A stretch of 64,000 nt of DNA. Source: Guopingia tenuis. Its GTDB lineage: Bacteria > Bacillota > Clostridia > Christensenellales > Christensenellaceae. Position 1 is the stretch's first letter; every line of letters begins with the position of its first letter. The DNA lies in contig NZ_JACRSS010000002.1 of assembly GCF_014384805.1 (NCBI RefSeq), positions 124,001 to 188,000 of the forward strand, written 5' to 3'. Position numbers and translations under genes: made by a program. Below are positions 17,262 through 27,165 of this stretch, in pieces. The notes beneath the pieces were generated by a model. That model ran no database searches and was not told the DNA's origin. It saw only the letters and a list, made by a program, of their open reading frames with translations.

Positions 17262-17290
17262 TTGAATTTGCGCCTGTTTTATGCTATACT
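17262..17290 (+). promoter_or_regulatory. sigma-A promoter of tRNA-Ser(UGA)
   Basis: TTGAAT (17262-17267), 17 bases, TATACT (17285-17290), 10 bases ahead of the mature tRNA. Confidence 0.85.
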
Positions 17291-17299
17291 GAGCCCGTT

Positions 17300-17388
17300 G
17301 GAGGGGTGTCCGAGTGGTTTAAGGAGCTGGTCTTGAAAACCAGTGATACCGCAAGGTACCGTGGGTTCGAATCCCACCTCCTCCGCCA
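17300..17388 (+). tRNA. tRNA-Ser (anticodon UGA)
   Basis: An 89-base class II tRNA with encoded CCA. The anticodon stem is CTGGT/ACCAG with loop CTTGAAA (anticodon TGA, reading UCN codons). There is a long variable arm and T-loop GTTCGAATC. The acceptor stem contains one G-U pair. Confidence 0.95.
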
Positions 17389-17414
17389 CGTCGCGGCAAA
17401 CAATGCTGCATACA

Positions 17415-17445
17415 AACGCCCTCGGCATATTGCCGAGGGCGTTTA
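17415..17445 (+). terminator. hairpin after tRNA-Ser(UGA)
   Basis: ACGCCCTCGGCA / TGCCGAGGGCGT forms a 12-base stem with a TAT loop. The T-run after it is poor (TTTACGTT), so termination may be incomplete. Confidence 0.65.
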
Positions 17446-17878
17446 CGTTCGCTTGGTGGCTGTCCCTTCTCCGCAAAAAGTCACGGCTGCGCTCCCAAAG
17501 AAAAAATTCGCTCGTCCCTCATTCAGTTTAATGCTTCGTCTGCCGACTGCTTTCTTGCGGATGGATCGCCTCTGCCGCGTCCAGGGAAAATTCAAATTTA
17601 ATAAGTTACCCCACGTCGGAACGAGTTGCGCTCGCTCCAATTATTTATTCTATAAAAAATCAGTTACCCGCTCCATGGTTCTTAATCGCTGCCGCAGGCA
17701 TTTTGCGGGATCGAATATTACCAAAAGTGTTATTGGGTTAAAAATTATGGAAACATCGGCGTTTTTTGTTTATATGGTAAATAAGCAGGAAAGGCTATGC
17801 CGCGGTGATTTCCATAGGAGGCGGGAGCATGGAAGGGGGAATATTGAAAAAATAAAGGAAAAAATCTTACAAAAATAG
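17446..17878. other. intergenic stretch without a supported gene
   Basis: An open frame runs through it from the tRNA but has no ribosome-binding site and no known sequence. Nothing else is recognised before the rhs promoter region. Confidence 0.5.
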
Positions 17879-17907
17879 TTGTAACAATTTTGCAAACAGA
17901 CTATAAA
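17879..17907 (+). promoter_or_regulatory. promoter candidate for the rhs gene
   Basis: TTGTAA (17879-17884), 17 bases, TATAAA (17902-17907). The start codon is 100 bases on; the leader is AT-rich and ends in AGGAGG. Confidence 0.5.
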
Positions 17908-18008
17908 TTTCCAAATATATCCTATATACTATAAAATATCCAAGAATTAACAAATCAATATAGGAATATGTTCTGTCTCATGACTCAAAACTTCCAGGAG
18001 GAACGGCC

Positions 18009-21000
18009 ATGCTGCAACATCGCTCATTCAAGGCTCTTTGTTTTTTGATCGTGTTCTTTTTTGTATTTGCGTTTTTTGGAGGAGAATATGGACGGGCGAA
18101 ATATATAAGCGGCGTGCATATTGCCTATGCGGCGGGGACAGAGGAGGAAGACGTCTCCGAAAATAAGGATGAAGAGGAAGCCGTGCCCTCTGCATCTCCC
18201 AGCCCCAGTCCGGCGCAGAGCGACGGAGAAACGCAGACGCCGCCCGCTTCTGCGGCGCCGGAAGAAACGGCGGAACCGCCGGCGGAAGAAAAGCCCGCGG
18301 CACCGGAGAATACCGAAGAGACAGAGGACCCGCTGGAAGCGGAAGAGGCGGCCCGGCGGGTGGAGGAAAGCCTTTCGGGCTTCCGGGAATTGGAGGCAGG
18401 CGCTCCTTTGCCCCAAATGCCGCTGGAGAATTTTGGGGATGTAATGGATGCCCAGCCGGAGCCGGAGAAGGAAGATCCGCAGGCATATACCGAAATTACG
18501 GACAACCCGGATGGGAGCCACACGGCAGAGATTTACTTTGCGCCCATCAAATATAAGGATGATGCGGGCAATTGGCAGGAGATCAACCCGGCCCTGGAAA
18601 AACAGGTGCGGCAGGGAAAGACGATATTTGAAACCGTCTCTTCTCCGGTGGAAATCGCATTTGCGGCAAACGCGGCGGACAAGCTGGCAACCATTTCCAA
18701 GGATGGATATCACATCTCCTTCCTGCCGTCGGCGGGATCGGCGGATATGGTAAAACGGGCGGCAGCGGCCAACGCCCTGGCGGAACAGGCGCCGGAACAG
18801 ATCGTGAAGAAGGATGCGGCTGTCAAGCTGGAACCTGTGGAAAATCCGGCAGAGAAGGTGACGGCGGCGCAGGCCGAGGCGGGCATGGAATACCAGGCAG
18901 TCACCTTTGAAAAGATCCTCAACAACAAGCAGGATATCGTCCTGGAGGCCACGGCAAACGGGGTAAAAGAGGACATCGTCCTGGCGGCGCTGCCAGAAGA
19001 ACGGAATTTTACCTTCACTTTTCACTTCACCAATCTCTATCCCGTGCTGCTGGAGGATGGAAACGTATGGCTTCTGGATCGGGAGACGGATGAGATTATC
19101 GCGGCGATTCCCGCGCCCAATATGATCGACTCTTCTCCGGAGGAGCGGGAGAGCTATGACATCGCAGTATCGATGGAAAAGGTGAGCGAAACCGAATACC
19201 GCTATACCCTGACGCCCAGCCGGGAATGGCTGGAGGATGAAAGCCGGGTATATCCCGTGCGCATCGACCCTACGGTGACGTATACCTATTTAACGATGTT
19301 CGATACTTTCGTTACGAGTGCGTACTATAATAACAATTATGGCAATGATGCGAATGTGAAAATCGGAAATTCCGGCGACCTGGGAATTTCCCGCGGATAT
19401 TACCGTCTGACCAGCTTCCCTTCGGCAATCGGGACGAATAAGAGCATCACGAGCGCAACTCTTACCCTGTATCAAAATTATTCTGGTGCATCTACTGTGG
19501 ATATCGGGGTATATCCGCTGACATCCACTTCCTATGACAACGCCACGATTACATGGAATAAGCAGCCAAACTTCGGGGCTCTTTCGTCTAAAACTTCAGT
19601 GAGCGCCGTAAAGAGTTATAACTGGGACGTGACGGCAATGGTGAAGGGATGGTATACGAACAACACATTGCCCGGCTTCTGCCTGAAAAACGTGGACGAA
19701 GGACCCAACAAATACAAGCGGTTTTCCTCGGCGCAGCATGGAACGGCCAGCCAGCGGCCCAAGCTGACGGTGAACTATGTGGACCCGCCGGTGGTGGAAT
19801 ATGTCACGATTTCCAACGACCCCAACACCTGGACATCCGATTATATTATCACCAGCATGAAGGTGACGCAGCCGGCGGGCGCGTTGCTGTCGGAAATTCA
19901 GTGGGCCACCAGCACAGACGCCAACCAGCCCGCAGACAGCGCCTTTACAGCGCTTTGGAATGGAGTTCCAACACCCACGCAATCTACTACAAAGACAAAT
20001 ACTGAACTGGGGCTGCCCGATGGGCAGCGGTATCTATGGGTGCGGGGCAAAAATACCGTGGGCGGCATTGGCGCGGCTGTGCGCTCCAATGTGATGTATA
20101 AACGGGATCTCTCTGCCCCGACAGTTCCCAATACTCTCACGGCAACGCCCTCCTTCACGCCTTCGGCCACTGGCAAGGGGAGTATCACCATAAACTGGAG
20201 CGCCGCCACCGATGCGGGCAGCGGCATCGACCGATATATAGTGGGTTTGCGGAAAGATCCGGCGCAGACCTGGATTTATGCCCAGCCTGGGACGGCGCTT
20301 TCCTATACCTTTACAGATCTTGCGGACTCCTCTTCTTATCAATTTGCAGTAATGGCCTATGATAAGCTGAACCATGCTTCCGCATGGAAATATTCCAGTC
20401 TGGTCACGGTTGGCGATTATACTGCGCCGACGTCTCCCACCAGCGTGAGCGTCTCCCCGGAGAGCTGGACCAACAACACCTCCCCGACGGTTTCCTGGGA
20501 GGGAATTACGGACGCAAATCTGGCAAAGGCAAAATACTGCATCGACTGGACATCTTCGGCAACACCCTGGTTTGACATTCCCACATCCAGCGGCGTTGCC
20601 TCAGGCAGCCATACCATCGACTGCTCGGGTCTGGCGGACGGCGTGCACAAAATCGGCATCCGGGGAGTGGATGCCATGGGATATCAGAGCGCCGGTGTGG
20701 ACGGAATGTATTACAAGGATACGACGCCGCCGGTTGCCAGCATCGCCATCCCGGATACGACGCCCGTGGCCGGAAAGCTCCGGGTCAACGCCACGATTAC
20801 AAACGAAGAAAATCGGGCATTATTTGACCGCTGGGAGCTGAGATATGGCCTGGGAACGGCTCCGGCCGCCGCCAATCTCGTCACAGCCAATACGGGACGG
20901 AATACCTTAAACAATTCATATCTATGCAGCTTCGATACGTCAGCTCTGGAGGACAACCAGGTGTATTCCCTCTATCTCTATTGCTGGGACCAGGCGGGGA

Positions 21001-24000
21001 ATCTGGGCATATCCAACCGCATCGAACTTTTAAAATCGCCGGGAAGCGAAAATCTTCCTGCACAGCTCACTATTACTTCGCCTCCGGCAGACGCCGTCAT
21101 TTCTGAAGCCGGGGAAGAGATCCAGTTTAATTATGCCGATGCGGATGCGCAGAACACCGCAGTGTCCAATGCACGGCTCATTGTGAACGGCATCCAGACG
21201 GCGCTGGCCGAGAATAACGCCAAAACCATTGCCTTTGACGCGGCAAAATGGGATGAGGAGAAAAACGACTGGGCCTATCCCGAGGGACAAAACGTGTTCC
21301 TCTATGTGCAGGGCAAAAATCCGCAGGGAGAGGATGTATACAGCCATGCCTCGTATCGCTCCCTGACCTTCCATGAAGAATTTGCGGCTATGGACGGCCT
21401 GGCGGAAGCCAGCGCAGTTGCCGTGAGCGAGGGGCGGGCAGTTCTTCAAAAGAGCGGCAGTGCCTATGCGGCTTCGGGCAGCTTTATCCTGGAAGGGGAG
21501 GCGGTCGCCGGGCAAGTGAATTCACTGGCCCTGATTGTAGACGAGAACAATCCCGCCGGGACGAGCATTTCCTATGAGGCGTCTACGGACGGCGGGACCA
21601 CATGGACGAGCGTGATCCCCGTCTCCCGAGACGGCGGAAAGACCCTGGAGATGGCCAACCGGCGCTATTTCCTCACGGGCAATGCCGGCAGCAGCATTCA
21701 GCTGCGGGTGACGCTTCAGACGACGGATTCCTCCAAGACGCCGGCCCTGGAAAGCATAAGCGGCGAGACGCGCTTTACCCTCTATTCCACGGCTGTCCTG
21801 GTAGACAACGATTTTTCCGCAGGCGCCCGGGGTTTCACGGGGCTGTATCAGACGGAACATGACGCGGCGGGCGGCCGCATTGTTCTGGAAAGCGGAAAAA
21901 CTGAGGGAACCGTATATTCCACGCCGCGGCAGATTTCAGGAGAAGTGACGGAAGTGGCGCTTAAGGTGGAAGAAGAACTTCCGGCAGGGACCTCCATCCA
22001 ATATGCGGTTTCGGCGGACGGCGGCGCGAACTATACGAACATCACGCCCGGCGATCCCAACACGGCGGCCGCCTGGAAGGCGCTGACGGCGCCGGGCAGC
22101 GAAGTGATCGTGAAGGCGGTTTTGAACGCGCCGGACGGCGCAGCCCTGCCTGCGCTCAAGAGCTGGCAGCTCTCCGTTAAAACCCTGTCCTCCGGCCAGC
22201 CCTATGTGGTCAAGCTGGTGGATGAACCCGAAAACCTGTCCACGCTTCCCGGCGCGAACTACCAGACGCTGCTGCGCTGGCAGGCATCGGAAACCCAGGG
22301 AGTGACGTATAATATCTACCGCAGCGAAACGCCATACTTCATTGCATCCGAAGATACGCTTATTGCCTCGGGCATCGAGGAGACGAGCTGGAGCGACTAT
22401 AACTTAAATTATGGAAAGACTTTCCATTACCAGGTGACGGCCTGCAAGACGCTTGGCGGCCATGTTCGGGAAAGCCTGCCATCGGGCCAGGCGTGGGCCA
22501 CGGTTGTGGACGAGGATGAACTGCAAAAGCGCCTGGGTCTGCAGGACTATTGGAGCTATGTGGGCTTCAAAACCGGCGGCGGAGACGGCTATGTGAACGT
22601 AAGCAACGGCAACCTGGCATATATCTCCACGGATATGATGGTTTCCGACCCCTTCTTCGCCATGGTGATGCGGCGGACATATAACAGCCTGGCCACCACC
22701 AAGACGCCTCTGGGATATGGCTGGGACTTCTCCTTCAACACCTGCCTTCTCAGGGAATTTGACGCCAGCGGCGGAAACGAAGTGGGCATGGTTCTGAAGG
22801 ACGGCGACGGCTCCTTCCATCGGTTCCCGCGAAACGCCGACGGAACCTATGCGTCCGCCAAGGGAACCTTTATGAAGCTCGCCTATGACGAGGCGGCGGG
22901 AGAATACACCATCACCCGCAAGGACAACATCGTCTATCACTTTGACGCCCAGAGCATGAAGCTTTTGTCCTTCACCAACCCCAACGGCAACGCACTGGCG
23001 TTTGCCTATGACAGCCGGGGCAATTTGCAAAGCATTGAAAATACCGTGGGCGAAAAGATCGAGATCACCTATCACGTTTCGGGCGCAAACCCCGGGGACG
23101 CGGATTACACTTACGTCAACGAGCATGTGGATATGGTGGAAACCGTATCCTGGACCCAGGCAGGCGCTTCTTCGCCGGAGAGCATCGTTTACCACTATGT
23201 CTACGGCGACGACGACAAGCTGGACCAGGCCTATACGCTGATTGAGGGAAACAATACCTATGGCGAGAGCTTCTCTTATGGGGCGGATGGAAAGCTCGCG
23301 GCGATCACCAATCCGGAGGGAAATGATTATACCCTTTCCTTTGGAAGCGGCGGGAAGCTGACGGGGATTGAGGACCCCATCGGCGAGACCTTTGCCTTCA
23401 CCTATGGCAGCGGCACGACGACCGTAGCCGATAAATACGGGGTTACCAACAGCTATACCTTCGACAGCGAAGGCCGGGTGACGAAGAAGACGGATGCCCT
23501 GGGGCATGCGGTAAACTACACCTTCAACAGCAATTTCCAGGTCACGGGGATGAACTATCAGGGCACCGTGGAGGGGAGCAGCGCCGCCATATCCTATACC
23601 TACGGCTATGACGCGGATGGGAACCTTCTGAGCGTTTCCGGGCCGAACGGCAGCCAGACTCTTTATGAGGCGTATAATGAATGGAACAAGCCGGCGCGGA
23701 TGAAGGTGAAGCAAAACGGCTCCACCTGGCTCACTACCAGCTATACTTATGACGGCGCGGGCAATCTTCTGACAGAAACCGATCCGTCGGGCAAGGTGAT
23801 TACCAACGTATATGCGGCCCGCAACGGGGAAAACGGCTATCTCATCTCCAATACCGACCGGCTGGGCAAAAAGACGGTCTACACATATAATGATAAGGGG
23901 CAGGTCACCGAGATTAACGAGCAAAAGGCAGACGGCACACAGCTCCGCCGGGCGGCTAAATACACCTATGACGCCCTGGGGCGGACGAAAACCAGCGTCG

Positions 24001-27000
24001 ACGGCCTGAACCAGACGACGACATATGATTACAACAAGCTGGGCTTCCCCATCAAAACGACCTATGCCGACGGTACGTCCGTGCAAAGCACCTATTCGCT
24101 GATCGCCAATCTGGAAACGCAGACGGATGCCCGGGGGAATACGACGACGCATACCTACGATATCGTGGGGCGGCCGATCAAAACCACCTATGCCGACGGC
24201 ACGGAGACGACGGTTTTCTATGGGCGGTGGGACAGCGACGGCAACGGCACAAACGAGGCCAACAAGGTCACAACCGAGGACGGCCTGGGCAGGCAGACCA
24301 TCCAGTATTACGATAAGCAGGGCCGGCTCGTAAAGGAGACAGGCGGCGGCGTCACGGTGCAGTATGAATACGACCAGATCGGCAACATGACCAAGGTGAC
24401 AGACGGTGCGGGCCGGGTCACGACGGCGCAGTATAACGCACTTTCCCAGCAGACGAAGGTGACCCGGGACCCGGGCGGGAAGAACATAGTGCAGAGCTTC
24501 ACATATGACCTGTTGGGGAACCAGCTGAGCGCAACGGACGGGAACGGGGCCGTGACGAGCTATACCTACGACACGCTGAACCGGCTAAAGAGCGTAACCC
24601 AGGGCGGGAACACGACGACTTATGCCTATGACATCGTGAGCGGGGATACCATCAAAAACACCGTGACGGACGCCCGGGGCAACGTGAGCGAAACCGTGTT
24701 TGACCTGGCAGGGCGCAAGACGGCAGACCGCGCGGGCGTATCCGGCGCAGGCGCGGCAATGACCACCAGCTATCAGTATAACGCCAACAACCAGGTGACG
24801 CTGGTAACGCGAAACGACGGCAGCAAGGAAAAGGTTACTTACGACAGCGTGGGGCAGACGACGCGGATCGATTACTATGCCGCGGGGGCGGATACCTCGG
24901 CCGCATCGGGATATTATCTGACCTATGCCTATGACGACAATGGCAATGTGACGCGGGAGACGGTGACGAAGGATGGAGCGACGGAGATCACGGCCTATGC
25001 CTACGATGCGCTGAACCGGGTATCCCAGCAGACCCAGGGGGCGGAAAAGGTGGGAGCGCTTCCCATCGACTACGCCTACAACGCAGCAGGGCAGCTGTCC
25101 GGGGTGAGCTATCCCAGGGAAAACAGCCAGACGGGCGTGGCGGCGACGGGAACCGGGAAGCAGACGCTGAGCTTCACCTATGACAGCTATGGGAGACAGA
25201 GCGAGGTGCGGCTGAACGGGCAGCTTGTGGAGAGCTATTCGTATACGGCGGGGGGCGACCTGGAGGCAACGCAGGTATACGGGAAGTTCGACGCGGGGAA
25301 TACGGCGGACTATCTGCGGACGGCGTATACCTACAACAGCCTGGGGCTGGTGACAAAGACGGAAACTCAGGGCTATGGGAGCGTCACGGGGAAAAAGGAA
25401 CAGATCGACCTGACGTATGACAACGTGGGGAACATCCTGACGGAGCAGACGTATACCAACTACGGAACGGCCAAAACGGTCAACAAAGCGTATGAATACG
25501 ACACGGTGGGGCGGCTGACAAAATCCACCATCGACGGAAAGGCGACGAGCTACACCTACGACGCAGTGGGGAACCGGCTGACGCAGACGAGCGAAGGGAA
25601 AACGCTCTCCTACAGCTACAATAACTTAAACCAGCTCACGAGCATCAAGGAAGGGAACACGACGGTCGCCAGCTATACCTACGACGCCAATGGGAACCAG
25701 AAAAAGGAAACGCGGCAGCATGTGAGCGTGACGGTGGGCGGGAACACGCAGGTATACAACAAGGAGACGGACTATACCTACGACCTGCGGGGGCTGCTCA
25801 CGGGAGTGAGCGTAAAGACGCCCAGCGCCAACGAGATCACGGGAGAAGTGACATATGACACGCAGACGACCACAAACACCTACAACGCGGCAGGAAAACG
25901 GCTGAAGCGCGTCGAAGAAGACAAGACCACGAGATTTTACTACATGGGCGAAGCGCTGCTGTTCACAACCAACCAGGATCTGGTGATGACCAGCGAAAAC
26001 GTACTGAACACGGGGGGGCAGATCATCGCCAGCAAGCGGTTTGCAGTGCCGGGGGTAGAGGTGACGGACCCGTTTGCGGGGCAGTACTACTTCTATCGAT
26101 ACGACGTGCGCGGGAGCGTGACGGACATCCTGGACAAAAACGCGGGGTTAGTGAAGGGCTACGACTACGACGAGTTCGGGAACACGGAGGAGAAGGGGAA
26201 CGAGAGCTTCTTAAACGACGTGACGTTCACGGGGAGCGTGAGCGACGCAAGCAGTGGACTGCAGTACATGAACGCGCGGTTCTATCAGCCCAGCACGGGG
26301 CGGTTCCTCTCGCAAGACAGCTACAGTGGGAACCCGTATGACCCGTGGACGCAGCACCTGTACAGCTATTGCGGGAACAACCCCGTTAATATGGTGGACC
26401 CGACGGGGTTCGCGGCCTCCCGATTCGCTGGGTTTGGGAACGATCCCACGACAACATCTGGACTACGGACGGGAAAAATAGATGGCCGTGGAAATGAAGC
26501 ATTTATATCACATAGTTATACTTCAAAGCAAGAAAAAGTAAGTACAGGTAAAAGCGGACAAGAGATAGGTACTTATGCAACGGGAGCAACAGGGTCGTAT
26601 AATGGAGGCTCTCTCATGAAACACAACGCAGTTGTGGCCGCTTTAGCAGCAAAAACGGGTGGTTATCCCGAAGTGTATGTTTTAGGTGGTGCCGCAAGTG
26701 GAAGAGTCGACACATATGGACGTATTGATGTGGCTACTAAGGTGGATGCAAATTATTGCGTAGCTGATGGGGCGATCATCTATGAGGTTAAACCTGCGTC
26801 GAGCTACGGGTTTCGTACTGGACGAAAACAACTTGTTCGATACCAGAAGGCTGCAGCTAAAAATGGTATTATGGTTGAAATTGCTGATACAGATCCAGCT
26901 TTAGGTATAGTGGCTGCTCCCGATGGTTCGCTATTATATACAACTTTTAGTGGAGGGGTAATATATTATTGCGATATTTCATATGATCCACAACCAATTC

Positions 27001-27143
27001 TTGCTTCTGAACCAAAAGCTGTAACAGAAGAAGATTATGCACCGGTTCCAGTAAAAGATGTGGTTGCCGGAGTTGTTACGGCCACTGCTTTAATCGTCAT
27101 TGCCTATTTTACTGGTGGTTTAGGGGCAATGGCAGTTGCATGA
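18009..27143 (+). CDS. secreted RHS/YD-repeat polymorphic toxin (WapA-like), nuclease-type tip
   Basis: A 3044-residue contact-toxin candidate. The ATG follows AGGAGG. Residues 9-25 are hydrophobic, with a probable cleavage after AYA at about 41; an acidic, Pro-rich spacer follows to about 115. Next come a DNRLRE-type stalk domain (about 424-594, with AYYNNNYGNDANVKIG), fibronectin-III-like domains (600-1020) and beta-rich modules. A pre-RHS segment GGDGYVNVSNGNLAY (near 1527) leads into YD repeats (about 1600-2720) and the RHS core ending NPVNMVDPTG at 2800. The AT-richer tip (2801-3044) has an Asp..Glu-x-Lys pattern (GRIDVATKVD ... IIYEVKPAS) suggesting a PD-(D/E)XK nuclease, then a hydrophobic tail VVAGVVTATALIVIAYF. 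RHS proteins wrap their tip in a cocoon and release it by self-cleavage. The immunity gene follows. Confidence 0.9.
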   Translation: MLQHRSFKALCFLIVFFFVFAFFGGEYGRAKYISGVHIAYAAGTEEEDVSENKDEEEAVPSASPSPSPAQSDGETQTPPASAAPEETAEPPAEEKPAAPENTEETEDPLEAEEAARRVEESLSGFRELEAGAPLPQMPLENFGDVMDAQPEPEKEDPQAYTEITDNPDGSHTAEIYFAPIKYKDDAGNWQEINPALEKQVRQGKTIFETVSSPVEIAFAANAADKLATISKDGYHISFLPSAGSADMVKRAAAANALAEQAPEQIVKKDAAVKLEPVENPAEKVTAAQAEAGMEYQAVTFEKILNNKQDIVLEATANGVKEDIVLAALPEERNFTFTFHFTNLYPVLLEDGNVWLLDRETDEIIAAIPAPNMIDSSPEERESYDIAVSMEKVSETEYRYTLTPSREWLEDESRVYPVRIDPTVTYTYLTMFDTFVTSAYYNNNYGNDANVKIGNSGDLGISRGYYRLTSFPSAIGTNKSITSATLTLYQNYSGASTVDIGVYPLTSTSYDNATITWNKQPNFGALSSKTSVSAVKSYNWDVTAMVKGWYTNNTLPGFCLKNVDEGPNKYKRFSSAQHGTASQRPKLTVNYVDPPVVEYVTISNDPNTWTSDYIITSMKVTQPAGALLSEIQWATSTDANQPADSAFTALWNGVPTPTQSTTKTNTELGLPDGQRYLWVRGKNTVGGIGAAVRSNVMYKRDLSAPTVPNTLTATPSFTPSATGKGSITINWSAATDAGSGIDRYIVGLRKDPAQTWIYAQPGTALSYTFTDLADSSSYQFAVMAYDKLNHASAWKYSSLVTVGDYTAPTSPTSVSVSPESWTNNTSPTVSWEGITDANLAKAKYCIDWTSSATPWFDIPTSSGVASGSHTIDCSGLADGVHKIGIRGVDAMGYQSAGVDGMYYKDTTPPVASIAIPDTTPVAGKLRVNATITNEENRALFDRWELRYGLGTAPAAANLVTANTGRNTLNNSYLCSFDTSALEDNQVYSLYLYCWDQAGNLGISNRIELLKSPGSENLPAQLTITSPPADAVISEAGEEIQFNYADADAQNTAVSNARLIVNGIQTALAENNAKTIAFDAAKWDEEKNDWAYPEGQNVFLYVQGKNPQGEDVYSHASYRSLTFHEEFAAMDGLAEASAVAVSEGRAVLQKSGSAYAASGSFILEGEAVAGQVNSLALIVDENNPAGTSISYEASTDGGTTWTSVIPVSRDGGKTLEMANRRYFLTGNAGSSIQLRVTLQTTDSSKTPALESISGETRFTLYSTAVLVDNDFSAGARGFTGLYQTEHDAAGGRIVLESGKTEGTVYSTPRQISGEVTEVALKVEEELPAGTSIQYAVSADGGANYTNITPGDPNTAAAWKALTAPGSEVIVKAVLNAPDGAALPALKSWQLSVKTLSSGQPYVVKLVDEPENLSTLPGANYQTLLRWQASETQGVTYNIYRSETPYFIASEDTLIASGIEETSWSDYNLNYGKTFHYQVTACKTLGGHVRESLPSGQAWATVVDEDELQKRLGLQDYWSYVGFKTGGGDGYVNVSNGNLAYISTDMMVSDPFFAMVMRRTYNSLATTKTPLGYGWDFSFNTCLLREFDASGGNEVGMVLKDGDGSFHRFPRNADGTYASAKGTFMKLAYDEAAGEYTITRKDNIVYHFDAQSMKLLSFTNPNGNALAFAYDSRGNLQSIENTVGEKIEITYHVSGANPGDADYTYVNEHVDMVETVSWTQAGASSPESIVYHYVYGDDDKLDQAYTLIEGNNTYGESFSYGADGKLAAITNPEGNDYTLSFGSGGKLTGIEDPIGETFAFTYGSGTTTVADKYGVTNSYTFDSEGRVTKKTDALGHAVNYTFNSNFQVTGMNYQGTVEGSSAAISYTYGYDADGNLLSVSGPNGSQTLYEAYNEWNKPARMKVKQNGSTWLTTSYTYDGAGNLLTETDPSGKVITNVYAARNGENGYLISNTDRLGKKTVYTYNDKGQVTEINEQKADGTQLRRAAKYTYDALGRTKTSVDGLNQTTTYDYNKLGFPIKTTYADGTSVQSTYSLIANLETQTDARGNTTTHTYDIVGRPIKTTYADGTETTVFYGRWDSDGNGTNEANKVTTEDGLGRQTIQYYDKQGRLVKETGGGVTVQYEYDQIGNMTKVTDGAGRVTTAQYNALSQQTKVTRDPGGKNIVQSFTYDLLGNQLSATDGNGAVTSYTYDTLNRLKSVTQGGNTTTYAYDIVSGDTIKNTVTDARGNVSETVFDLAGRKTADRAGVSGAGAAMTTSYQYNANNQVTLVTRNDGSKEKVTYDSVGQTTRIDYYAAGADTSAASGYYLTYAYDDNGNVTRETVTKDGATEITAYAYDALNRVSQQTQGAEKVGALPIDYAYNAAGQLSGVSYPRENSQTGVAATGTGKQTLSFTYDSYGRQSEVRLNGQLVESYSYTAGGDLEATQVYGKFDAGNTADYLRTAYTYNSLGLVTKTETQGYGSVTGKKEQIDLTYDNVGNILTEQTYTNYGTAKTVNKAYEYDTVGRLTKSTIDGKATSYTYDAVGNRLTQTSEGKTLSYSYNNLNQLTSIKEGNTTVASYTYDANGNQKKETRQHVSVTVGGNTQVYNKETDYTYDLRGLLTGVSVKTPSANEITGEVTYDTQTTTNTYNAAGKRLKRVEEDKTTRFYYMGEALLFTTNQDLVMTSENVLNTGGQIIASKRFAVPGVEVTDPFAGQYYFYRYDVRGSVTDILDKNAGLVKGYDYDEFGNTEEKGNESFLNDVTFTGSVSDASSGLQYMNARFYQPSTGRFLSQDSYSGNPYDPWTQHLYSYCGNNPVNMVDPTGFAASRFAGFGNDPTTTSGLRTGKIDGRGNEAFISHSYTSKQEKVSTGKSGQEIGTYATGATGSYNGGSLMKHNAVVAALAAKTGGYPEVYVLGGAASGRVDTYGRIDVATKVDANYCVADGAIIYEVKPASSYGFRTGRKQLVRYQKAAAKNGIMVEIADTDPALGIVAAPDGSLLYTTFSGGVIYYCDISYDPQPILASEPKAVTEEDYAPVPVKDVVAGVVTATALIVIAYFTGGLGAMAVA
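25335..26408 (+). repeat. RHS core block, copy A (1074 bp), duplicated at 31491-32564
   Basis: Bases 25335-26408 match 31491-32564 at a constant offset of 6156 with only a handful of substitutions and no gaps seen. The last 138 bases (26271-26408) are also present at 28575-28712 and 29577-29714. Each copy ends at the codons for VDPTG, exactly where the variable tip begins. Confidence 0.95.
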
Positions 27144-27165
27144 TTTTTTTATGAGGAGAGAAAGT

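Noticed and set aside
18024..19025. Long minus-strand frames over the start of the rhs gene
   Set aside because: They are Arg/Leu-rich shadows of the Pro/Glu-rich segment, without starts supported by a ribosome-binding site.
22404..24152. A 582-residue minus-strand frame in the YD-repeat region
   Set aside because: It is antisense to regular YD repeats, whose codon pattern keeps the opposite strand open.
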